Assembly: GCA_963817635.1 (NCBI GenBank)
Contig: CAWFPR010000027.1
Coordinates: forward strand, 62,001 to 126,000
Source: CAWFPR01 sp963817635
GTDB taxonomy: Bacteria; Acidobacteriota; Vicinamibacteria; Vicinamibacterales; 2-12-FULL-66-21
Reading direction: 5' to 3'
DNA: 64,000 bases
The notes under the pieces are model-generated. The model saw nothing but the letters and a program-made list of their open reading frames with translations, ran no database searches and had not been told where the DNA came from. Within the stretch, counting starts at the first letter, position 1; each line of letters opens with the position of its first letter. A program made the translations under genes and the position numbers. Of this stretch, positions 42,401 through 51,852 are shown piece by piece.

Positions 42401-43571
42401 ATGACGCGGTCGAATCTGGCGGCAATTCTGGTTGGAACAATGGTCGTTGGCGTTCTTCGGGCCGCACCGGCGCCGGCCCAGGGGACGTCCGACCTCGCAG
42501 GGCGGTGGGCCCTCAACCGTGAGCTGAGTCAGCTCCCTCGCGAGATCGGATTCGGCGCGGACTGGCTGCCCCCCGGCGGGTCCGGCGCTGACTCCACCGC
42601 GAGCGGCGGAGGAAGCCGGGGTGGATCCGGGGGAGGGGTGGGCGCCTTTGCGGCCCGGCCCGAGAGCGAGGACGACGCCAGGCGCGTACAACAGTTGACC
42701 GCCGAAGTGCGGAATCCTTCGGCGCAGCTGACAATCACGGACACACCCACCGCCGTCACGATCACAAACGACCGCACGCAGTCGCGCACGTTCCATCCCG
42801 ACGGCCGGGACGAGGTGCTTCAGCTCGATGGCGTGCCGGTTGTGGTCAACACGAAGCGTGAAGCCGGCCGGCTGGTGGTTCTTTACAAGGTCGAGCAGCG
42901 GCGGGAGCTGCGCTACACCTATTCGCGTGCCGCGAGTCCTCCGCAGCTGGTGGTGGACGTGCAGTTCATCGAGCGCGGCGGAGGCGAGACCGTCAGACGC
43001 ATTTACGAACCGGCCGGCGCGGCCGGGACGCGGCCGCCCGATGCCGCCCCGCCCCCCGCGACCGCCCCGCCGACCGCGACCGCCCCGCCCCCCGCGACCG
43101 CGGCGTCTGCCGCCGGACTGCCGGCGACCCCGGCTGAGCCCTTCAACCAGCAGCCCGGCGCGGAGCTCAAGGGCCTGACCGAGCTGGGTGTCGTCGTGGA
43201 GGATCTCGGGTCCGCAGGCAGAGGCCTGCGGCCTGACGCAGGAGACGCTCGAAACGGCCGTATCGAAGCGCCTCTCGGACGCCGGACTCAGAGTCCTGCG
43301 AAACTCGGACTCGGACACGTACGTCTACGTGAACGTCAGCACCGCCCGGTTGTCCACCGGATTGTGCGTCTCGCGGTACGACGCGTTTCTCTACACCCAC
43401 ACGACGGCCAGGCTTTCCTACCAGCAGACGCCGGTGCTCGTGCAGGTGTCCCTGCTGCACAAGGGCGGCATCACGGGCGGGGCACCGGCCGCGCATGCCG
43501 CAGAGGTTCTCCGGGGCGTGCAGGAGTTCGTCGATCAGTTTTCGGCCCGCATCCGCGACGCGAACAAGTAG
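42401..43571 (+). CDS. Exported hypothetical protein with Pro/Ala linker (frameshifted)
   Basis: About 390 residues. A signal peptide (MVVGVLRAAPAPAQG) is followed by SDLAGRWALNRELSQLP, a lipocalin-like opening common in acidobacterial exported proteins, and strands ITDTPTAVTITND and TFHPDGRDEVLQLDGV. A Pro/Thr/Ala linker (43030-43130) leads to a second domain that continues after a shift near 43210: CGLTQETLETAVSKRLSDAG, YVYVNVSTARLSTGLCVSRYDAFLY. Function unknown. Likely periplasmic. Confidence 0.65.
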
Positions 43572-43591
43572 CCATCGGACGAAGACGTGCC

Positions 43592-43635
43592 TTGACAGCG
43601 CCGGCCGCCGGTGCATATACTTTGTGGCGCAAAGT
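43592..43635 (+). promoter_or_regulatory. Strong promoter with overlapping palindrome ahead of ispH
   Basis: TTGACA (43592-43597) and TATACT (43616-43621) are near-consensus sigma-70 elements with an 18-base gap, 42 bases before the ispH ATG. The inverted repeat ACTTTG-TGGCG-CAAAGT (43619-43635) overlaps the end of the -10 and the start site, an ideal place for a repressor. The repressor is not encoded nearby. Confidence 0.7.
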
Positions 43636-43662
43636 TTACTGCTTCGGAAACATGGTGCTGTG

Positions 43663-44541
43663 ATGAGAATCATCCGCGCAACCCATCTGGGCATGTGCTT
43701 CGGCGTGCGCGACGCGATCGCGCTCGCGCTCCAGCACGCGGACACCGGGCCGGTCACCATCCTCGGCGACCTCGTGCACAACCCCACGGTCCTCGCCGAT
43801 CTTCGCGCCAGGGGCATCGCCATCGCCGGCGACGTCGCGGAGGTGACGACGCCCACCCTGATGGTCACGGCCCACGGCGCTTCGAAGCGGGCGCTCGCCG
43901 ACACCCGCGCTCGCGGTCTGACCGTTATCGAGGCCACCTGCCCCCTCGTGCACGTGGCCCATCGCGCGGTCGACGCGCTCGTGCGCGACGGCTATCACGT
44001 GGTCGTCATCGGCCGGCGCGACCACGTCGAGGTCCGGGGACTGACGGGCGACCTGGACGACTTCGACGTCGTGCTCGACGAGGACGATGTGTCCAGGCTC
44101 GCCGAACATCAGCGCCTGGGCATCGCGGCCCAGACGACGCAGCCGATCGAACGGGTGCGCCAGCTGGTCGCGCTCATCCGGAGGCGGTTCCCCCACGCCG
44201 ACGTCCGGTTCATCGACACGGTCTGCAAGCCGACGAAAGAGCGGCAGGATGCCGCCGTCGATTCCGCGCGCGCCAGCGACGTCGTCGTTGTCGTCGGCGG
44301 GGCGACGAGCAACAACACGCGCGAACTGGTGAAGACGTGCGGACGCCACTGCTCCCGTGTCCATCAGGTTCAGACCGAAGCGGACGTGCGCCCAGGATGG
44401 CTCGCCGGGGCAGACGTCATCGGGATCACCGCCGGCACGTCCACGCCGGACGAGGTCATCGACGGCGTCGAGCGGCGCATCCGGCATTTCGCCGCCGAGA
44501 TGAGCCACGATCGGGTCGGCGCCGCGGAGTGTGCCCGATGA
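43663..44541 (+). CDS. ispH: 4-hydroxy-3-methylbut-2-enyl diphosphate reductase
   Basis: 292 residues. The last step of the MEP isoprenoid pathway, an Fe-S enzyme reducing HMBPP to IPP and DMAPP. The three cluster cysteines are in GMCFGVRDAIALAL, EATCPLVHVAH and IDTVCKPTKERQDA. The substrate-binding TAHGASK and GGATSNNTRELVKTC motifs are also present. The ATG at 43663 sits after a strong promoter. It overlaps the next gene by four bases. Confidence 0.9.
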   Translation: MRIIRATHLGMCFGVRDAIALALQHADTGPVTILGDLVHNPTVLADLRARGIAIAGDVAEVTTPTLMVTAHGASKRALADTRARGLTVIEATCPLVHVAHRAVDALVRDGYHVVVIGRRDHVEVRGLTGDLDDFDVVLDEDDVSRLAEHQRLGIAAQTTQPIERVRQLVALIRRRFPHADVRFIDTVCKPTKERQDAAVDSARASDVVVVVGGATSNNTRELVKTCGRHCSRVHQVQTEADVRPGWLAGADVIGITAGTSTPDEVIDGVERRIRHFAAEMSHDRVGAAECAR

Positions 44542-45251
44542 ACGGAACGATCTCGAGTCGAACCCGCTGGTTGCTCGTCGCCGCGTTCGCCGTCGCGATG
44601 GCGTGGGTCGAGGCAGCGACCGTGTACTACCTCCGTGTGCTGGTCGATCGCATCGAGCCCCACCAGGCGAACCCGCTGCCGATGATCGGCATCCTTGGCC
44701 AGGTCGAACTCGTGCGCGAGGCCGCCACGCTGGTGATGCTCGCCGTCGTCGGCGTGCTCGCGGCGCGGACGTGGCCCCGGCGCATCGGGTACAGCGCGAT
44801 CGCCTTCGGCGTCTGGGACGTCTTCTACTACTTGTTCCTTCGCGTCATGTCGGGCTGGCCCACGTCACTCTTCGACTGGGACGTGCTGTTCCTGCTGCCG
44901 CTGCCGTGGTGGGGTCCGGTCCTCGCGCCCGCGTGCATCGCGCTGCTGATGATCGCCTGGGGCACGCTCGTCACGCAGGGCGCCCGGCCGGCCTCCGCAA
45001 CGCCGCTCGCGCGTGCGCTGCACGCGTCGGGCTGGATCGGGATCGCGCTGGCCCTGTTCACGTTCATGGCGGATGCCCTGCGGGCGGTTCCTCACGGCCG
45101 AACCGCCGTGGAGCAGGTGCTCCCGGCAACGTTCGAGTGGCCGCTGTTCCTGGTGGCCCTGATCCTCATGGCCGCGCCCGTCGTGGATCTGGCCGGGCGG
45201 CGGATCTCGCGCTGGCGGTGGACCGCCGCGGGCCGACGCTGGGCCGGCTGA
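44538..45251 (+). CDS. Multispanning membrane protein of unknown function
   Basis: 237 residues, overlapping ispH (ATGA), with about six hydrophobic segments (WLLVAAFAVAMAWVEAATVYYL, ATLVMLAVVGVLAA, YSAIAFGVWDVFYYLFL, LLPLPWWGPVLAPACIALLMIAW, ASGWIGIALALFTFMADAL). A WDxxYY-type WDVFYY and FDWDVLFLLP segment recur in this group of acidobacterial membrane proteins. No assigned function is recognised; cotranscription with ispH is certain from the overlap. Confidence 0.75.
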   Translation: MNGTISSRTRWLLVAAFAVAMAWVEAATVYYLRVLVDRIEPHQANPLPMIGILGQVELVREAATLVMLAVVGVLAARTWPRRIGYSAIAFGVWDVFYYLFLRVMSGWPTSLFDWDVLFLLPLPWWGPVLAPACIALLMIAWGTLVTQGARPASATPLARALHASGWIGIALALFTFMADALRAVPHGRTAVEQVLPATFEWPLFLVALILMAAPVVDLAGRRISRWRWTAAGRRWAG

Positions 45252-45318
45252 GGCCCGGCCGGCGCTTCTTCAACTTCCGCGCGCCGCCGCGCCCGATTCC
45301 CCGTAGAATCACCCGTCT

Positions 45319-47220
45319 GTGGCCCCTGCCCCCTCCTCCCGTCACCGGTATCGGAAATTCGTGGAGGACTACCATCTCCGGCGTCTGGATGATGGCGACG
45401 GGAAGACGGAGGGGAGACCTGCCACGGCCGGGAGCCCTGCCGCGCCCGGCAGACGGCGTGAGTCGCTGCGCGACTACGTCCGCTGGCTGAAGCCGCACCG
45501 CGGCCAGGTGGCGGCGGTGTTCGTGCTCGCGCTGGTCGCCGCGGGACTCCAGCTGGTCGAGCCGCTCTTCATGCGGTACATGATCGACCGTGTCCTGCTC
45601 AACACGGCGCTCGACACCGGGGCGCGCCTCGCGCGCCTGCACCTGGCCGGCGCCGCCTTCCTCGCCGTCATCGTCATCTCGAACCTGATCGACGCGCTCA
45701 AGGATTACCGCCAGCGGCTGCTGAATGTCCGTGTGATGCTGTCGCTCAGGCACTCGCTGTTCGATCGCCTGCTCCACCTGCCGCTGCCCAGGCTGTGGGA
45801 CATGAAGACGGGCGGCATCCTGTCGCGCCTGACGGGCGACGTGGACACGACGACCGGGCTGATGCAGATGGCGATCATCTCGCCGTCGATCTCGTTCATT
45901 CGTCTGGTCGTCGCCATCGTCGTGCTGCTGTCGCTCAACTGGCGTCTCGCCCTGACGGCGCTCGCGATCGTGCCGGCTGTGATGGTGGCGAGCGTCTTCT
46001 TCGCCAGGCGGGTGCGTCCGATTTACCGGTCGGTGCGCAAGGACGCCGAGCGGATCGACGGCCGCGTCGGTGAGACGTTCTCGGGGATCCGCGTCGTGCG
46101 CGCGTTCGGCCGCGAGGTGCGCGAGGTGGTGGAGTACATGGTGCGGCGCCACACGGTGCTGCGAAAGGAGCTGTTCGCGCACCGGCGCGAGATGGTCCTG
46201 TGGACGGGATGGAGCCTGCTGCTCGCCGCGGTCAACGTCGTGATCGTCTGGTATGGCGGCTACCTGAACATCGCCGGGCGCGCCACGATCGGCGACATCA
46301 TGGCGTTCCAGTGGTACACGTTCCTGCTGCTCAGTCCCGTCTGGCAGCTCGTGAACTCCTTCTCGGAACTCCAGCGCTCGCTCGCGGCCATGGAGCGCGT
46401 GTTCGAGGTGCTCGCGCTCGAGAGCGACAAGCCCGACGCGCCTGACGTCGTGGACGCACCGCGCGTCGTCGAAGAGATACGCTTCGACGACGTGACGTTC
46501 GAGTACCGCGAGGGGCAGCCGGTCGTCCGCGACTTCAACGTGACGGTGCCGGGCGGGACGGTCGTGGCGCTGGTCGGCCGGAGCGGCGCCGGCAAGACGA
46601 CCGTCACGGACCTCGTCGCGCGCTTCCACGATCCGACCCGCGGGCGGCTACTCCTGAACGGCGTCGACATCCGCACCTTCCGGCTGCGCTCGTATCGCGA
46701 CCTGCTCGCGATCGTGCAGCAGGACGTGTTCCTGTTCGACGGATCGGTCCGCGACAACATCGCCTACGCGCGCCACGACGCGGCCGACGCCCAGATCGAG
46801 GATGCGGCGCGCCGCGCCAACGCGCACGAGTTCATCGTCCGGCTGCCGGAGGGCTACGGCACGTTCGTCGGCGAACGCGGGGTGAAGCTGTCCGGCGGTC
46901 AGCAGCAGCGGCTGGCCATTGCCCGGGCGATCCTCGCCTCGCCGCAGATCCTGATCCTCGACGAGGCCACGAGCAATCTCGACACCGAGAGCGAGCAGCT
47001 GATTCAGGAGTCGATGGCCACGCTCCTCGCCGGCCGGACGACGTTCGTCATCGCGCACCGCCTCTCGACCGTGCGCCGCGCGGACCTGATTCTGCTGATG
47101 GACGATGGGCGCGTGATCGAGCGCGGCACGCACGACGAGCTGATGGCCCGCGGCGGCGTGTATTGCGGCATGGTCAGGCGTCAGATGCAGGCCGCGGAGG
47201 GCGAACAAGTCCTGCGGTGA
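45319..47220 (+). CDS. MsbA-like ABC exporter (fused permease and ATPase)
   Basis: 633 residues. Residues about 50-350 are an exporter-type six-helix membrane domain (VFVLALVAAGLQLVEPLFM, SFIRLVVAIVVLLSLNWRLALTALAIV). Residues 380-620 are the ATPase: Walker A GRSGAGKTT, Q-loop VQQDVFLFDGSVRDNIAY, signature LSGGQQQRLAIARA, Walker B ILILDEATSNLD, H-loop VIAHRLSTVRRAD. GTG 45319 or GTG 45361 is the start. It could flip lipids or export a drug or peptide; sequence cannot decide. Palindromic elements follow at once. Confidence 0.93.
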   Translation: MAPAPSSRHRYRKFVEDYHLRRLDDGDGKTEGRPATAGSPAAPGRRRESLRDYVRWLKPHRGQVAAVFVLALVAAGLQLVEPLFMRYMIDRVLLNTALDTGARLARLHLAGAAFLAVIVISNLIDALKDYRQRLLNVRVMLSLRHSLFDRLLHLPLPRLWDMKTGGILSRLTGDVDTTTGLMQMAIISPSISFIRLVVAIVVLLSLNWRLALTALAIVPAVMVASVFFARRVRPIYRSVRKDAERIDGRVGETFSGIRVVRAFGREVREVVEYMVRRHTVLRKELFAHRREMVLWTGWSLLLAAVNVVIVWYGGYLNIAGRATIGDIMAFQWYTFLLLSPVWQLVNSFSELQRSLAAMERVFEVLALESDKPDAPDVVDAPRVVEEIRFDDVTFEYREGQPVVRDFNVTVPGGTVVALVGRSGAGKTTVTDLVARFHDPTRGRLLLNGVDIRTFRLRSYRDLLAIVQQDVFLFDGSVRDNIAYARHDAADAQIEDAARRANAHEFIVRLPEGYGTFVGERGVKLSGGQQQRLAIARAILASPQILILDEATSNLDTESEQLIQESMATLLAGRTTFVIAHRLSTVRRADLILLMDDGRVIERGTHDELMARGGVYCGMVRRQMQAAEGEQVLR

Positions 47221-47223
47221 TTG

Positions 47224-47258
47224 GGGGTCAGACCCCGGCGGACGTGGGGTCAGGCCCC
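47224..47258. repeat. Two GGGGTCAGACCCC-type palindromes
   Basis: GGGGTCAGACCCC at 47224-47236 and a variant GGGGTCAGGCCCC at 47246-47258, directly after the ABC exporter stop. They match the array at 8251-8400, so this is a dispersed intergenic element, possibly acting as a terminator here. Confidence 0.7.
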
Positions 47259-47344
47259 AAGAAGCGCCGGTCTGGCCCGGGGGGCAGACCACTCGTCCCA
47301 TGTGATCCACGGCAAGCGGCGCCGGTGCTACGCTCACGTTCGCC

Positions 47345-48688
47345 ATGTCCGCACATCGCACCCCGATCCGCCTCGCCCTGACCGCCATCTCCGCCCTCGC
47401 GCTCGGCTCGTCCCTGGCCGCCTTCGGCCCCACGTGGCCGCAGTGGCGCGGACCGGACGGCCAGGGCATTTCCGACGAGAGCACCCTCCCGATCGAGTGG
47501 AGCCGGACGACCAACGTGCTGTGGTCCGCGCCGGTGCCGGGCCGCGGCTTCTCGTCGCCTATCGTGTGGAACTCGGTCGTCTTCCTCACCACCGCCATCG
47601 AGGGAGACGTGATCCCCGGCGCGGGCCCCGCGAAGCACATGCTCGAGGGCGAACCATTCGTCCACCCCGACGCGGTGCCGGGCGACCGGCGTCAGACACT
47701 CAAGGTCCTCGCGCTCGATGCGGACACCGGCACGATGCTATGGGAGCGCGTCGCCTACGACGGCCCGACCTACGACTCGCGCCACAAGGCCGGCAGCTTC
47801 GCCAACACGACCCCGGCGACCGACGGCCAGCTCGTCTACGTGTGGTTCGGATCGGAGGGCATGTACGCCTACGATTTCTCCGGCACGCTGAAGTGGAAGA
47901 AATCACTTGGCAAGATCCCGACGCTGGGGCTCGGCACGTCCAGCTCACCCGTCCTCTTCGAGAACCTCGTGATTCTCCAGTGCGACGAAGACGAGGGCGA
48001 ACATTCCTTCATCGTCGCGCTCGACAAACACGACGGACATGAAGTGTGGCGCACGCCGCGCAAGGTCCAGGCGAGCTGGTCGTCTCCCGTGATCGCCCGC
48101 GGCTCCACGACGACCGAGCTCGTGGCGTCGGGCAGCGAGTTCGTCATCGGCTACGAGCCGCGCACCGGCAAGGAGCTGTGGCGTGTCCTCGGCACCGGCG
48201 GCTGGACGGTGCCCACACCCATCGTCGCCCACGACATCGTCGTCGCCTCGGCGGCCTCGCCGAAGAAGCGCGCCGTCGCGGTGCGGCTCGGTGGGCACGG
48301 CGATATCACCGGCACGAAACAGGTCGTCTGGGAGCGGGACCGCGGCACCGGGTATACGCCCTCGTCCATCGCCTACGGCGACTATGCCTACATCCTGACC
48401 GACGCGGGCCTGCTCACCTGCGTGGACATCCGGACCGGCGAGGTCCAGTACCAGGGCGCACGCCCGCCCACGCCCGCACGCTTCTCGAGCTCCCCGATTG
48501 CCTTCGACGGCAAGCTCCTCATTTCGGACGAGCAGGGCGACACGTATGTCGTCGCCGCCGGCCCGAAGTACGAACTGCTGCGCACCAACACGCTCGACGA
48601 ACCCATTCAGGCATCCCCGGCAGCGGCCAACGGACGCCTCTACATTCGCACCGCGACCCGCCTCTACAGCATCGGGGCCGCCAGGTAG
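47345..48688 (+). CDS. Exported PQQ-like beta-propeller protein
   Basis: 447 residues with a signal peptide (ALTAISALALGSSLAAFG). Tryptophan-docking propeller blades are seen in WPQWRGPDGQGISDESTLPIEW, VLALDADTGTMLWERVAYDG, LVYVWFGSEGMYAYDFSGTLKWKKSLG, HDGHEVWRTPRK and TGKELWRVLGTGGW. There is no quinoprotein dehydrogenase catalytic region, so it is a periplasmic PQQ-repeat protein of the kind common in Acidobacteriota and Planctomycetota, probably a binding scaffold. Confidence 0.88.
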   Translation: MSAHRTPIRLALTAISALALGSSLAAFGPTWPQWRGPDGQGISDESTLPIEWSRTTNVLWSAPVPGRGFSSPIVWNSVVFLTTAIEGDVIPGAGPAKHMLEGEPFVHPDAVPGDRRQTLKVLALDADTGTMLWERVAYDGPTYDSRHKAGSFANTTPATDGQLVYVWFGSEGMYAYDFSGTLKWKKSLGKIPTLGLGTSSSPVLFENLVILQCDEDEGEHSFIVALDKHDGHEVWRTPRKVQASWSSPVIARGSTTTELVASGSEFVIGYEPRTGKELWRVLGTGGWTVPTPIVAHDIVVASAASPKKRAVAVRLGGHGDITGTKQVVWERDRGTGYTPSSIAYGDYAYILTDAGLLTCVDIRTGEVQYQGARPPTPARFSSSPIAFDGKLLISDEQGDTYVVAAGPKYELLRTNTLDEPIQASPAAANGRLYIRTATRLYSIGAAR

Positions 48689-48738
48689 TATCCGCACCGT
48701 TGCTGCCAACCTTTCGGGCTCGAGCGCCGTCCAAAGCT

Positions 48739-48762
48739 GATATACAGTTGTCCTTCATATAG
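48739..48762 (+). promoter_or_regulatory. AT-rich operator/promoter candidate ahead of padR
   Basis: GATATACAGTTGTCC followed by TTCATATAG has ATAT blocks near both ends and lies a dozen bases before the PadR ATG. PadR regulators bind ATAT-rich inverted repeats in their own promoters, so autoregulation is suggested. Confidence 0.35.
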
Positions 48763-48773
48763 GGGGCGAGCAC

Positions 48774-49119
48774 ATGGCCTGTACGCCGGGCAATCGAGGA
48801 AGCCAAGAAGGGCAGCGCCGAGGTCGTGATTCTCTCGATCGTGGAAGCCGAGAGCCATCACGGCTACGAAATCGCCAAGCTGATCGAGCAACGCTCGGGC
48901 GGCGACCTGCGGTTCACGCTGGCGTCGCTCTACGCGACCTTGTACCGCATGGAGGATCGCGGCTGGATCAAGGGGCGGTGGGTCGAGCAGGCCGGCACAC
49001 GGCGCCGGTGCCACTACCGCATCACCGAGGCCGGCCGGAAAATGCTGGCGGAACAGCGCGCGGACTGGAGCCGGTTCGTCGCGGCGCTCGGCCAGGTCGC
49101 CGGCGTCTCCTACGCCTGA
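48774..49119 (+). CDS. PadR-family transcriptional regulator (frameshift at start)
   Basis: About 114 residues. The winged helix is clear: KKGSAEVVILSIVEAESHHGYEIAKLIEQRSGGDLRFTLASLYATLYRMEDRGWIKGRWVEQAGTRRRCHYRITEAGRKML. This frame lacks an ATG, but an ATG at 48774 one base out of frame, with AGGGGG upstream, is the natural start, so one indel is assumed right after it. It ends 19 bases before an ADOP permease, the standard PadR-ADOP arrangement, and probably represses that gene. Confidence 0.85.
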
Positions 49120-49138
49120 TCGCTTCGAGGAACACCGC

Positions 49139-51820
49139 ATGGCCCGACACGACTGGAAAGCCCTCGTCATCCGCCACGCTCGCGCGACCGGAGTTCCCGA
49201 TCTCCCGGTCCACACGATCGACGAACTGGCCACGCACCTCGAGGACATCTACCTCGAAGCGATGAACGCGGGACGCTCCGAGGCCGACGCGCTCCGTGCG
49301 GCCGAGCACGCCCTCGCCGACTCGCGCCTCTCGCAGGTGCCGCGATCGCGCACGCGCATCCCGGAGTCCCGCGTGGAACCGCCGCGCCATGGCCTGGTCG
49401 GCCTCGGCGGCGATGTGCGCTTTGCGTGGCGCCAAATCAAACGCTCGCCGTCGTTTGCCGCCGTCGCCATCCTGACGCTCGGGCTTGGCGCCGGCGCGGC
49501 CACGGCGATCTTCAGCATCGTGGACACGGTGCTGCTCCGTCCGCTTCCCTACCGGCAGCCCGAACAACTGGTGTCGATCTGGGACAGCAATGCCGAAAAG
49601 GCACTGCCGCGCGAGCCAATCTCTCCCGTCACGTTCATGGACGAACGCGGGCTGCAGGCGGTGTTCACGGACGCTGCGGCCTGGTGGCGGCCCGTCATCA
49701 ACCTCGCGCTGCCAGGCACCGAGCCGGTCCGCGTGAGCACGGTGGAAACCAGCGCGAACCTCTTCGACGTGCTCGGCGTTTCGCCGCAATTCGGAGCCGG
49801 ATTTCCCCGGAACGGGCCGTTGTTCTCGCACGACCAGATCGCGGTCATCAGCGATCGGCTCTGGCGTTCGCGCTTCAACAGCGATCCCGCCATCATCGGC
49901 AAGCTGCTCGACGTGAACGAAGGGCACTATGCGATCGCCGGGGTCATGCCGCCGCGGTTCAACTTCCCGGACGACGTGGACATCTGGCTGCGCCTTCAAT
50001 GGGATCTGACACAGCACAGCCGATCGGCGCACTTCATGGAAGCGGTCGCGCGGCTGAAGCCGGGCGTGACCGCCGAACAGGCCACGCACGAGCTCGCGCA
50101 ACTGTCGGCACGGCTCGGCGAACAGTACGCGGCCACCAACCGCGGCTGGCTCGCGCGCCCGGTGCCGCTGCTCGACGACATGCTCGGCTACTACCGGCCG
50201 GCGCTCTTCGTCCTGCTCGGCGCCGTCGGGCTGCTGCTGACGACGGCGTGCCTGAACGTGGCCAGCCTGCTCCTGGCCCGCGCGACGATGCGCGCGAGAG
50301 AGATCGCGGTGCGCGCGGCGCTCGGCGCGTCACGCGCGCGGCTGATCCGCCAGATGCTGGTCGAGAGCCTTCTCCTTGCCGCGGCGGGCACCGCGGCAGG
50401 CGGCGCGGCCGCCGTGGCGATGTTGAAACTCACGATCGCCGGTGCGCCGGTCGCGATTCCGCGCCTCGCGCAGGTCACGATCGACGTGCGCCTCCTCGCG
50501 TTCGCGTTGTGCCTCGTGGCGGGCACGGCCGTCGTCTTCGGCCTGCTGCCCGCGCTCATCCTCGCCAGGACGGACGCAGCCGAGGCATTGAAGGACGGCG
50601 AGCGCGGCGCGACCGGCATTCGCGGCCATCGGATGAACCGGATACTCGTCGTCGCGGAAGTAGCGCTCGCGTGCGCGGTCCTCGTGGCCTCCGCCCTGCT
50701 TGTCCGGAGCGTGACGCGGATGATCACCGCCCCGCTGGGTATCGTGACCGACGGCGTAGTCACCGGCGGACTCCAGGTGTCCGGCGCCGGCTATCCCGAC
50801 TGGGTCAAGGTTGACCAGTTCTACGACGCGCTGCTCGAGTCGCTGGGTCGTCAACCGGGCATCGACGCGGCCGGCGCCTCGAACGCGCTGCCGCTCGAGA
50901 TCGGATGGCGGCTGACGTTCGGGATCGAGGGACGGCCCGTTGCCAATCCGAACGATGCACCCGTCGTGCAGCACGTCAGCGTCACGCCAGGGTATTTCGA
51001 GGCCTTCCGTGCCCCGATCGTCGCCGGACGGGCCTTCGCGCGCACGGACCGCGCCGACACGGAGCCGGTCGTAATCGTCAACCAGACGTTCGCGCGGCGC
51101 TTCTTCCCGGGTGAGCCCGCGGTCGGCAAGCGGCTCGTGTCCGCCTCGGTCAACATCGGTCCGCTCGGACGCAACCTCCCCGGGCGCGTGCCGTTCCGGA
51201 TCGTGGGCGTCGTGGCGGACCTCCACCAGGTCCCGCTCGGCCAGCCGCCCGAGGCGGTTGTGTATCACACCGCGCGGCAGTTTCCGTTTCGCGCGATGTC
51301 GGTCGTCGCGCGCGGCGCCGATGCCGCGACCGTCACGGCGGCCCTGCGAAGCTCGGTTCGCGGACTCGATCCAACGCTGCCCGTCAGCGGGATCAAGACG
51401 ATGCGCGAGCGGCTGCTCGACAGCACCGCGGCACCACGGCTGCTGATGTTCATCCTGACGGGGTTCGCGCTGCTGACCGGCGTGCTCGCCGCAGTCGGTG
51501 TCTACGGCCTGCTGGCCTGCGTGGTGAACGAACGCCGGCGCGAACTCGCGATTCGTCTTGCCCTCGGCGCGCAGCCGGCGGCGCTCGCGGCGCTCGTGAC
51601 GAGACAGGGACTCACGCTCACGTTCATCGGCATCGTCGTCGGGCTTGGCGCGGCTCAACTGGCCGGCAGCCTGCTCAAACGCGTCCTGTTCGAAACGCAG
51701 ACGACCGACGCCGTCGCGCTCGCGGCCGCGGGCGGGCTGCTGCTCGTCGCGACGATCGTGGCGTGTCTCGCGCCCGCACGGCGCGCCGCGCGGGTGGCGC
51801 CGGTCGAAGGTCTAAAGTAG
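49139..51820 (+). CDS. ADOP-family MacB/FtsX ABC permease (intact)
   Basis: 893 residues, intact. The N-terminal 85 residues (HTIDELATHLEDIYLEAMNAGRSEADALRAAEHAL) are the extra helical domain found in many ADOP proteins. Then a membrane helix and MacB core (AWRQIKRSPSFAAVAILTLGLGAGAATAIFSIVDTVLLRPLPY), FtsX unit one (LTTACLNVASLLLARATMRAREIAVRAALGASRARLI), core two (SVTPGYFEAFRAPIVAGRAF) and FtsX unit two (LLMFILTGFALLTGVLAAVGVYGLLACVVNERRRELAIRLALGA). Its neighbour PadR likely controls it. The substrate is unknown. Confidence 0.93.
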   Translation: MARHDWKALVIRHARATGVPDLPVHTIDELATHLEDIYLEAMNAGRSEADALRAAEHALADSRLSQVPRSRTRIPESRVEPPRHGLVGLGGDVRFAWRQIKRSPSFAAVAILTLGLGAGAATAIFSIVDTVLLRPLPYRQPEQLVSIWDSNAEKALPREPISPVTFMDERGLQAVFTDAAAWWRPVINLALPGTEPVRVSTVETSANLFDVLGVSPQFGAGFPRNGPLFSHDQIAVISDRLWRSRFNSDPAIIGKLLDVNEGHYAIAGVMPPRFNFPDDVDIWLRLQWDLTQHSRSAHFMEAVARLKPGVTAEQATHELAQLSARLGEQYAATNRGWLARPVPLLDDMLGYYRPALFVLLGAVGLLLTTACLNVASLLLARATMRAREIAVRAALGASRARLIRQMLVESLLLAAAGTAAGGAAAVAMLKLTIAGAPVAIPRLAQVTIDVRLLAFALCLVAGTAVVFGLLPALILARTDAAEALKDGERGATGIRGHRMNRILVVAEVALACAVLVASALLVRSVTRMITAPLGIVTDGVVTGGLQVSGAGYPDWVKVDQFYDALLESLGRQPGIDAAGASNALPLEIGWRLTFGIEGRPVANPNDAPVVQHVSVTPGYFEAFRAPIVAGRAFARTDRADTEPVVIVNQTFARRFFPGEPAVGKRLVSASVNIGPLGRNLPGRVPFRIVGVVADLHQVPLGQPPEAVVYHTARQFPFRAMSVVARGADAATVTAALRSSVRGLDPTLPVSGIKTMRERLLDSTAAPRLLMFILTGFALLTGVLAAVGVYGLLACVVNERRRELAIRLALGAQPAALAALVTRQGLTLTFIGIVVGLGAAQLAGSLLKRVLFETQTTDAVALAAAGGLLLVATIVACLAPARRAARVAPVEGLK

Positions 51821-51852
51821 CGTCCGGCTTCAACCGGACGTCAGCCCCGGCT

